In this document: piece after piece, positions 58,062 to 64,000 of the stretch
Position numbering within the stretch: position 1 is the stretch's first letter
How the letters are laid out: each line of letters begins with the position of its first letter
Assembly: GCF_005877885.1 (NCBI RefSeq)
Contig: NZ_VCHY01000005.1
Coordinates: 248,001-312,000, forward strand
Origin: Labilibacter sediminis
GTDB lineage: Bacteria > Bacteroidota > Bacteroidia > Bacteroidales > Marinilabiliaceae
Length of the DNA: 64,000 nt
Direction of reading: 5' to 3'
Notes under the pieces: model-generated
Seen by the model: the letters and a program-made list of their open reading frames with translations, nothing else
Database searches by the model: none
Told to the model about the DNA's origin: nothing
Translations under genes and position numbers: made by a program

Positions 58062-58685
58062 ATGGAATTTACATTGAATGGAGAGGGAGGCTACAGCAAA
58101 GTTGAGAACTATGACGACGCCACAACTGAGGGTCTTTCTTCTCATTATACTGAAGTCATTAAACTTCTTGGTGAAGATGTTAACAGGGAGGGCTTAGAAA
58201 AAACACCACTGCGAGTAGCCAAAGCCATGCAATTTCTTACCCAGGGTTACCAAATGGATCCTGAAGAGATTATTAAATCTGCCATGTTTAAAGAAGACTA
58301 TCAGCAAATGGTAATCGTTAAGGATATTGAGCTATATTCTATGTGTGAACATCATATGTTGCCTTTTTTTGGTAAAGCACATGTTGCTTATATTCCAAAG
58401 CATCATATTACCGGTTTGAGTAAAATTGCTCGTGTGGTAGAAGCATTTGCGCGCAGATTACAGGTACAGGAGAGGTTAACTACACAAATCAAAGAAGCTA
58501 TTCAAAACACCTTAAATCCTCTTGGAGTAGCTGTAGTAATTGAAGCACAACATATGTGTATGCAAATGCGTGGTGTTCAAAAACAACATTCTGTAACTAC
58601 CACATCTGACTTTACCGGAGCTTTTTTAAAAAATCAAGCTACCCGTGAAGAGTTCTTCAATATCATCTCCAACAAATTACATTAG
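58062..58685 (+). CDS. folE: GTP cyclohydrolase I
   Basis: 207 residues. It converts GTP to dihydroneopterin triphosphate, the first step of folate (and a step shared with queuosine) synthesis. Zinc ligands Cys95 and His98 ([12 protein letters not shown]) and Cys166 ([12 protein letters not shown]) are in place. Also seen: [13 protein letters not shown] and [14 protein letters not shown]. The product also feeds queuosine synthesis, whose last enzyme QueG is in this window. It begins at an ATG; a GACTTTTG (58017-58024) upstream is one base from a -7 box. Confidence 0.97.
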   Translation: MEFTLNGEGGYSKVENYDDATTEGLSSHYTEVIKLLGEDVNREGLEKTPLRVAKAMQFLTQGYQMDPEEIIKSAMFKEDYQQMVIVKDIELYSMCEHHMLPFFGKAHVAYIPKHHITGLSKIARVVEAFARRLQVQERLTTQIKEAIQNTLNPLGVAVVIEAQHMCMQMRGVQKQHSVTTTSDFTGAFLKNQATREEFFNIISNKLH

Positions 58686-58735
58686 AGAAAATACATCATA
58701 AAGTCATTTAACGAGTTTTAAATGACTGAAAAAAC

Positions 58736-58780
58736 AAAAACCAGCAATCAGGTCTTAACTCCTTGATTACTGGTTTTTTC
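58736..58780. terminator. bidirectional terminator between folE and the DUF4249 gene
   Basis: CCAGCAATCAGG pairs imperfectly with CCTTGATTACTGG, with A tract before and T tract after. It lies between convergent genes and can serve both. Confidence 0.8.
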
Positions 58781-58853
58781 ATTTTTATATACCCTGATCG
58801 AAATCATTATCAGGCGACTATTAACATGATAGTATATAATCACCTAAAGAGCA

Positions 58854-59747
58854 TTACTCCCTTTGATCTAATATTTCCTGCGTTACCTGTATTGAATCCT
58901 GAACAAGAGAATAGGTTCTAAAAAAACCTCTGGCTCCATTACTTACATTAGTTGGAACGTTGGCGGGAGGACCACTAAACAAGGGCACTTTAATTCCTGT
59001 TTCCTGATGAACAGCATCAATAAACTCATAGTAATCCTGATTAATGGATTGCATTTCGAGCTTTACCCAGTCACCAAGCTGAAGAACATGATCTGTTGGG
59101 TTGCCTTCGTTATCTTCCTCTACCACACTGTGCACCCAAACCCCATTTACCTCATTGCCATTAAAGTATTTATCGTCGGCATATTCTGTTTCTGATATTT
59201 TCGGCGAAATAGATTCACCATTTAGATAAAGTGTAAAAGCATAATAGTCTTTTGTTTCCTCCGGATCTTTTGTATACAGCAGCACCTGCCATGCTTTTTG
59301 CCCCTGTGTTAAACTCCAGCCTAGCGCAATACCTCTAATGTCAACCACCGGATATAAAGTATTTACGGCACTATATTCCTCTTCTACCCCGTCTTCATTA
59401 ATATCCACACCTGAAATACTGAGAGTATAAGTTTGTCCGTATATTCCTCTGAAACTTTTAGGAATTAAATAAACACCCGGTTTATCATGCAATTCTTCCA
59501 AAACAATTTCATTATAGGCATCTCTTAACTGAACCGTTGCCTTACTCACTGCAGGGTTAGGCTCATTGCTTAAAAAGTCAGATGAGCGGGTCAATATCAC
59601 ATAATGCTCTCTCACTTGATCAGTAAACACGGCATCAACCACCAGTTGAGGCTGAACCGATTTAAACTCCATTTCTATTTCTTCGGTGCAGGCATTAAGA
59701 AATACCAAAGCTAAAACTATGAATAGATGAAATATTATATATCGCAT
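58854..59747 (-). CDS. DUF4249 family outer-membrane lipoprotein
   Basis: 297 residues. A lipoprotein signal ends in FLNAC with the lipidated Cys20. The rest follows the DUF4249 family: VVDAVFTDQVREHYVILTRSSDFLS, ATVQLRDAY, GVYLIPKSFRGIYGQTYTLSI (in pieces), and a late segment NVSNGARGFFRTYSL. The family almost always follows a TonB-dependent receptor in Bacteroidota and is thought to be its surface lipoprotein partner; the substrate is unknown. It begins 2 bp after the receptor gene. Confidence 0.9.
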   Translation of the reverse strand: MRYIIFHLFIVLALVFLNACTEEIEMEFKSVQPQLVVDAVFTDQVREHYVILTRSSDFLSNEPNPAVSKATVQLRDAYNEIVLEELHDKPGVYLIPKSFRGIYGQTYTLSISGVDINEDGVEEEYSAVNTLYPVVDIRGIALGWSLTQGQKAWQVLLYTKDPEETKDYYAFTLYLNGESISPKISETEYADDKYFNGNEVNGVWVHSVVEEDNEGNPTDHVLQLGDWVKLEMQSINQDYYEFIDAVHQETGIKVPLFSGPPANVPTNVSNGARGFFRTYSLVQDSIQVTQEILDQRE

Positions 59748-59749
59748 AA

Positions 59750-62095
59750 TTAAAATTTAAAGTTGTAGGTTACTGAAGGAATAAACTGAAATAGATAGGT
59801 TTTTTGAGCTGTTACCTCATATGGATCATTCTCATCCTGCTCGTAATAAATAGACCAGGCGTTTTTTCGCCCGTATAAATTATATATGGCAAAGTTCCAT
59901 TCGCCCTCCCATTTTCTATCTTTCTTATTTTTTGTTTTAAGCGTGTATGATACATCCATTCGGTGATAATCGGGCATGCGTTCTTTGTTACGGCTCGAAT
60001 AGATGGGAATAACATCACCTCCCACATACATACGACCTGTAGGTGCTGTAAAAGGCGCCCCACTGCTATACACCCAGTTTGCACTCAACTGTCCTCGCTT
60101 ACCTATTTTTTGATTTAGAACAATGGAAATATCATGATCATGATTATATGGCGATAAGTATTTTTTGCCTTCATTAATTTCCGGAATCTTGCGCCACGAT
60201 CTGCTCCATGTATATCCCACCCATCCATTAAACTTTCCTTTATTAAATTTTACCAAAAACTCGGCACCATATGCCCATGAGTTACCTACTCTAATTTCTC
60301 CTTCCATATGTTTATTTAAGAGTAACTCCGGATGATCTTTAAAATCAATGGTATTTTGCATATCCTTATAAAACAGCTCCACCGATGTTTCAATGGTATG
60401 GTCAGACAGGTTTTTAAAATAACCTACAGAAAACTGATCACTAATTTGAGGCTTAACATTAGGCGACGACATAAACCATACATCTAAAGGTGTGCCTGAT
60501 GTTGAATTACTGGCCAAATGTAAATACTGGCGGGTACGCGCATAACTTCCCTTAAGCGAAGTGGTTTCGTTGAGCATGTATGATAATCCCAAACGAGGTT
60601 CTAACCCGGCATATGAATTAAACACCTCCCCTTTATCGTATTCAGTAGATCCTTCAACCTCATAATCTTGGTCGAAATCATAGATGGTGCCTTTGCCTAT
60701 GTTCTGCAAAATCGATAATCTAAGGCCATATCTTAAACTTAATCTACTTCCTATGGATTGTGTATTTCCAATATACAGGGCATGCTCCAGTGAATTGGCA
60801 TCGGGCACCACTATTTTATCGTATAAGGCTTCTTCGCCAGTGCCTTGTGCTGTTCCCGGATTAATGGTATGATAGGTTGTTTGTCCGCCAAAATTAATGG
60901 TGTTGTTTGGATTTAAATAATAGTTGTAATCCACTTTTAAACTATAGTCTTTTAATCTGCTTTCCCATTTAAATCCTGATGCCTGATCGTTGGCCGTAAG
61001 GCTGTAATCATAATTACTTCCCACTAAAGTGATATTTGAAAAGAGCTTGGGATTATACACATGATTCCATCTAAACGAAAAGGTTTTATTGCCGTAATTC
61101 ATCTCTGATCGTACTTCTTTAAATACATCGCGACCAGCATATGTACTAAAGTAAATACGGTTGTTATCGTTAATTATATGATTCACCTTTGCATTGATGT
61201 CGTAAAAGTAAATCTTGTTATCCTTAACTGCGGGATCGGAGGAAAGTGGCAAAAACAAATCGAAATAGGTACGGCGCCCACTCACAACAAATGATGTTTT
61301 ATCCTTTGCTATAGGCCCTTGCAATGTTAAACGTGATGAAATAAGTCCAATACCACCGTTACCTTCAAACTTTTTGGAATTACCATCCTTCATGCGTACA
61401 TCAACCAACGACGACAACCTTCCGCCGTACTCGGCAGGAATATTACCCTTGTACAACTGCACATCTTTAATGGCATCATTATTAAAAACGGAAAAGAAAC
61501 CCAATATATGACCTGCATTATACACCGTAGCTTCATCGAGCAATATCAGGTTTTGATCAGGATTTCCACCACGCACACTAAAACCGCTGGAACCCTCACT
61601 GGTAGCTTGTACGCCTGGCATCAGCTGCAGTACTTTTATCACATCTACCTCACCCATTAATGCCGGAACAGCCTTAATATCTTTACTCTGTAATTTTTGC
61701 ACACTCATTTGCGGATCACGCACATGGGCATCTCTCTTTTTGGAAGTGATCACCACCTCCTGAATGTTTTCAGATTCTTCGAATAACTCAATATTCAGGG
61801 TAGTATTTTCTTTTAAATCTATGATCTTGTCTACGGCCTGATAGCCCATATAATCGAATTGAACATTATACTTGCCAGGGGAAAGACTGAAGGAATAAAA
61901 GCCGTAAAGGTTGGTGATAGTACCGCTTTGAAGTTCTTTAAAATAGATGGTGGCTCCAATGAGAAGTTCGCCTGTACTACCATCTTTTACCACTCCGCTT
62001 AATACCACATTATTTTTTTCGAGTGGTTTATTGGCCTGTATACCCGATGCCCATAAAAGCATTAAGCAAAACAGCACTATGTTTTTTATCATCAT
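59750..62095 (-). CDS. TonB-dependent receptor
   Basis: 781 residues. Parts in order: signal peptide (about 1-21), CarboxypepD_reg domain (about 28-108, VVLSGVVKDGSTGELLIGATI), a TonB-box-like segment (EVVITSKKRD), plug domain (LMPGVQATSEGSSGFSVRGGNPDQN), then a barrel with aromatic-ended strands and the C-terminal YNFKF. It takes up an unknown ligand through the outer membrane using energy from TonB. It is shorter than SusC-type receptors and has a DUF4249 lipoprotein partner rather than a SusD. No sigma or anti-sigma gene is adjacent. The regulatory site was not recognised. Confidence 0.94.
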   Translation of the reverse strand: MMIKNIVLFCLMLLWASGIQANKPLEKNNVVLSGVVKDGSTGELLIGATIYFKELQSGTITNLYGFYSFSLSPGKYNVQFDYMGYQAVDKIIDLKENTTLNIELFEESENIQEVVITSKKRDAHVRDPQMSVQKLQSKDIKAVPALMGEVDVIKVLQLMPGVQATSEGSSGFSVRGGNPDQNLILLDEATVYNAGHILGFFSVFNNDAIKDVQLYKGNIPAEYGGRLSSLVDVRMKDGNSKKFEGNGGIGLISSRLTLQGPIAKDKTSFVVSGRRTYFDLFLPLSSDPAVKDNKIYFYDINAKVNHIINDNNRIYFSTYAGRDVFKEVRSEMNYGNKTFSFRWNHVYNPKLFSNITLVGSNYDYSLTANDQASGFKWESRLKDYSLKVDYNYYLNPNNTINFGGQTTYHTINPGTAQGTGEEALYDKIVVPDANSLEHALYIGNTQSIGSRLSLRYGLRLSILQNIGKGTIYDFDQDYEVEGSTEYDKGEVFNSYAGLEPRLGLSYMLNETTSLKGSYARTRQYLHLASNSTSGTPLDVWFMSSPNVKPQISDQFSVGYFKNLSDHTIETSVELFYKDMQNTIDFKDHPELLLNKHMEGEIRVGNSWAYGAEFLVKFNKGKFNGWVGYTWSRSWRKIPEINEGKKYLSPYNHDHDISIVLNQKIGKRGQLSANWVYSSGAPFTAPTGRMYVGGDVIPIYSSRNKERMPDYHRMDVSYTLKTKNKKDRKWEGEWNFAIYNLYGRKNAWSIYYEQDENDPYEVTAQKTYLFQFIPSVTYNFKF

Positions 62096-62250
62096 ATTAT
62101 TCAGATCCTAGGTTTAAGTGTTTTGTTTACCCGAAGGACAACAAAAAAATTACATGGTTGCAAAGGAGATGAAAAAAATTGAGAAAGGGTAGTATTTTAA
62201 GATGAACAATAAAAATATTCAGATCAAACAAAATATGAAGTAGATAAAAA

Positions 62251-62280
62251 TGGCTGCTCAATACTGAACAGCCATTTTTA
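62251..62280. terminator. orphan terminator-like hairpin
   Basis: TGGCTGCTCA pairs with TGAACAGCCA (one mismatch) and is followed by ATTTTT on the plus strand and AAAAA before it. No intact gene ends here on either strand, so it may be what is left of a lost gene. Confidence 0.6.
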
Positions 62281-62505
62281 AAACTTGTAATATAACACTT
62301 CTAAGTAATAAATATTAATGAACTACCTCCATTTAGTAAGAGAACGAAATTCAAGAAATGATCCTGTGACCAACCTTCTTAGTTATTTTTTTAAGCATAT
62401 AGTCGACTATAAAAACTATATCCGACCAGTAACCTTAAATACTCATTTAATCATTGTTGTTTCATTTCTTAATCTACATTAGTGCGAAGCTCTTTTTTCA
62501 GCTAT

Positions 62506-62513
62506 ACATTTGT
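62506..62513 (+). promoter_or_regulatory. -7 promoter box upstream of the DUF1330 pseudogene
   Basis: TACATTTG, full match to TAnnTTTG, 31 bases before the ATG at 62544. It suggests the broken gene may still be transcribed. Confidence 0.4.
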
Positions 62514-62543
62514 CGTACTTATAATCATTAAAATATAGAAATT

Positions 62544-62838
62544 ATGAAAGCATACATGATGCCATCATGTACGGGTAGAAGATCTTGAAACGTATGAAAG
62601 AGAATATTTGGTAAAAGCTCCTAAAATTATGGCAAAACACGGAGCTGCACCTATGGCAATATCAGAAAAACCTATGCACATTTAAGGAAATCTTCCCGAA
62701 GGTAAATTGGTAATTGTAGAATTTCCATATAAACAGGCAGCTGAAGATTTCTACAATGATCCGGAATACCGACCATTAATTGCAGTTCGCAATAAAGTAA
62801 GCAAGAGTAATGCAGTGATATTTGAAAAAGGTATATAA
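62544..62838 (+). pseudogene. DUF1330 family protein, disrupted
   Basis: The ATG at 62544 opens a frame that stops after 14 codons. Shifting frame near the same place gives DLETYEREYLVKAPKIMAKHG and, after an in-frame TAA (around 62682), GNLPEGKLVIVEFPYKQAAEDF followed by NDPEYRPLIAVRNKVSKSNAV and a proper stop. Together these form a complete DUF1330 domain (a small dimeric ferredoxin-like fold). At least one frameshift and one nonsense change are needed, so this is a pseudogene unless both are sequencing errors. Reading is by eye. Confidence 0.85.
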
Positions 62839-62848
62839 TCAAAGAATA

Positions 62849-62932
62849 TACTATGCCTTCCTAATAAAGGCTGAAGAAGTGGCAAGGTTTAAAACATTAG
62901 AAACAGAAAGTCACATTATCAATGTATTATAA
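62849..62932 (+). pseudogene. short coding remnant of unknown origin
   Basis: A frame of 27 codons, YYAFLIKAEEVARFKTLETE and then SHIINVL with a stop, has no start and no upstream continuation. Its composition looks protein-like and it is followed by a weak hairpin and T tract. It is probably the tail of a lost gene, but I cannot name the family and it may be chance. Confidence 0.3.
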
Positions 62933-62943
62933 AAGCGGTTTGG

Positions 62944-62974
62944 TTGTATCATCCTAACCACTTTTTTATTTTTG
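62944..62974 (+). promoter_or_regulatory. promoter for the Crp/Fnr-like gene
   Basis: TTG (62944-62946), 20 bases, then TATTTTTG (62967-62974): a full match to the Bacteroidota -33/-7 pair with ideal spacing. The coding start at 63071 is 97 bases downstream. Confidence 0.55.
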
Positions 62975-63070
62975 TAGCAAGCTGTAAATCGAAAAGTTAG
63001 CATTTGCAATCTGCTACTCCTCTATAATGAGACAGCTTCAGGTTTGCAGTAAACTTTTTAATTAAATGCA

Positions 63071-63540
63071 ATGAAAACAATCACTGTAAAAAAAGGAGAT
63101 ATTTTACAACGTAAAGGAGATAAAAACAATACAATTTACAAAACTGTATCTGGGTTATTAGGTAGCTATTCAATTGATAGAAAAGGTAAAGAACATATCT
63201 TTATGTTTGCTCCGGAAGGATGGAGAATTGCCGATGCGGGCGAAGCTGATATTCCCTGTGAACTTTATATTGACGCTATAGAAGATTCAACTGTTCAAGT
63301 AATTGAAAAAGATTTAACGGAGAAAAAAACGTCCCTGCTTTAATCAATCGAATTGGAGTCCTTCAGAAGAGAGTAATTATGCTAATGAGTGCCTCTGCAA
63401 TAGAACGCTACGAACACTTCCTTGATACTTATCCTGATATCACACAAAGAGTCTCCCAAAGAATGATTGCCTCGTATTTGGGTGTCACTCCTGAAGCATT
63501 AAGTAAGGTAAAAGGAGAAAAAGCAAGAGAAAAGAAGTGA
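63071..63540 (+). pseudogene. Crp/Fnr-family regulator split by a frameshift in a run of seven A
   Basis: Frame one (63071-63343) encodes part of a cyclic-nucleotide-binding-type domain: VKKGDILQRKGDKNNTIYK, KGKEHIFMFAPEGWRIAD and ELYIDAIEDSTVQVIE. A shift at the A run 63323-63329 continues in a second frame to the TGA at 63538: NVPALINRIGVLQKRVIM, AIERYEHFLDTYPDITQRVS and the recognition-helix region QRMIASYLGVTPEALSKVK. Adding one A restores the full C-terminal helix-turn-helix. The N-terminus is also about 15-20 residues short for the family, and an in-frame stop precedes the ATG. Most likely a pseudogene; a sequencing error or polymerase slippage on the A run could also explain it. Confidence 0.85.
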
Positions 63541-63664
63541 TTTTATTTCTTAAAATTCGCATTTTAAGCATAGAGGCTAGAGAAAGTAAAAGCTTATAAA
63601 ACGAAATCCGTAAATTGAATAAAACAATCCGTAATATGTATACAGCATTCATTTTCCACAAGTA

Positions 63665-63672
63665 TACTTTTG
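63665..63672 (+). promoter_or_regulatory. -7 promoter box for the short-chain dehydrogenase gene
   Basis: TACTTTTG, full match to TAnnTTTG, 15 bases before the ATG, with no clear -33 TTG. The leader would be only a few bases long, so a start at the fifth codon (Met5) is also possible. Confidence 0.45.
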
Positions 63673-63686
63673 CTTCATAATATTTT

Positions 63687-64000
63687 ATGAAATCGGATAT
63701 GGAATTAAAACTTGGGAAAATCCCCTCACAAAAAGGTAGAATTGCCATTGTAACAGGAGCAAACAATGGAATCGGTTACGAAATAACAGTTGGACTTGCA
63801 AAGGTTGGTTATAAGGTAATACTGGCTTGCAGAAATATAGAAAAAGCTTCATCCGCCAGAAATAAAATTATGCAAAGTATCCCAGAGGCAGATTTGGATA
63901 TTCTTCAGCTGGATTTAAGTGATCTGTATTCGGTAAGAGAATTCGTAAATCGATATTCTGAAAGCTATCAAAAGCTGGATGTACTAGTAAATAATGCAGG
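63687..64000 (+). CDS. short-chain dehydrogenase/reductase, partial (cut by window end)
   Basis: The first 104 codons are visible. The SDR Rossmann fold shows the cofactor loop TGANNGIGYE, LACRNIEKA, the LDLSDLYSV segment that binds the adenine, and the VNNAG motif at the cut end. The Arg after the second strand (ACRN) suggests NADP(H). The catalytic Tyr/Lys motif lies beyond the window. The start is at 63687 or at Met5 (63699). It follows the broken Crp/Fnr-like gene on the same strand. Confidence 0.9.
   Translation, partial: MKSDMELKLGKIPSQKGRIAIVTGANNGIGYEITVGLAKVGYKVILACRNIEKASSARNKIMQSIPEADLDILQLDLSDLYSVREFVNRYSESYQKLDVLVNNA

Larger units (their letters stand above)
62096..62543. other. 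448-bp gene-free stretch upstream of the TonB receptor
   Basis: No intact gene. A bidirectional hairpin with T tail lies at 62251-62280, although no intact gene ends here. The minus strand from about 62400 to 62320 has a short open stretch that could be a decayed gene end (VTGSFLEFRSLTKWR), but this is weak. A promoter box TACATTTG lies at 62506-62513. Confidence 0.45.

Overview
The window is low-GC chromosomal DNA from a member of the Bacteroidota, most likely class Bacteroidia. I lean towards the marine/anaerobic Marinilabiliales-like group, but the exact family is a guess. The evidence is a giant surface protein with SprB-like repeats and a type B (gliding-motility-associated) type IX secretion sorting domain, a TonB-dependent receptor paired with a DUF4249 lipoprotein, an anti-sigma protein carrying a carboxypeptidase-regulatory domain, a GSCFA protein, a fused GT3-GT35 glycogen enzyme, the conserved block sigma-54 regulator/LptE/TPR-like/SecG/GroESL, and several promoters of the Bacteroidota form (TTG about 20 bases before TAnnTTTG). 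Several genes have TTG starts or have upstream TTG codons that cannot be real starts because a promoter lies on top of them.

Layout. 128-21028 (minus) is one uninterrupted 6,966-residue secreted adhesin. 21173-22279 (minus) is DprA. 22280-23148 has no gene and holds a four-copy 153-bp tandem repeat. 23149-23595 (minus) is a small membrane protein. 23862-26211 holds two shikimate-pathway genes, aroB and aroA, followed by a secreted thioredoxin-fold/peroxiredoxin-like protein. 26985-28833 (minus) is an ECF sigma factor with an overlapping, unusual anti-sigma protein. 29392-36347 is the SUF iron-sulfur cluster system (SufB, SufC, SufD, SufS, SufE, a DUF59 assembly protein) followed by QueG, an enzyme that itself needs two [4Fe-4S] clusters. 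An alpha/beta hydrolase and a GSCFA protein follow.

38425-49811 is a glycogen island: debranching enzyme, GT4 glycosyltransferase, GH57 enzyme, a free-standing CBM48 domain, a 1,410-residue GT3 glycogen synthase/GT35 phosphorylase fusion and, convergent with it, branching enzyme GlgB. Together they can elongate, branch, debranch and phosphorolyse glycogen; no GlgC is present. 50173-55678 is an envelope/secretion/protein-quality block (sigma-54 activator, LptE, TPR-like protein, SecG, GroES, GroEL). 55946-58685 holds superoxide dismutase, a nitroreductase, a carboxypeptidase-regulatory-domain protein and FolE. 58854-62095 (minus) is the receptor/lipoprotein pair. The right end (62100-63540) looks like decaying DNA: a DUF1330 pseudogene, a further coding remnant, an orphan terminator and a Crp/Fnr-type regulator split by a frameshift in a run of seven A. 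A short-chain dehydrogenase is cut by the window end.

The most unusual items are the giant adhesin with its two different repeat arrays and the anti-sigma protein that carries a SusC-like N-terminal module plus a TonB-like C-terminus. No CRISPR array, rRNA, tRNA, insertion sequence or prophage was recognised.
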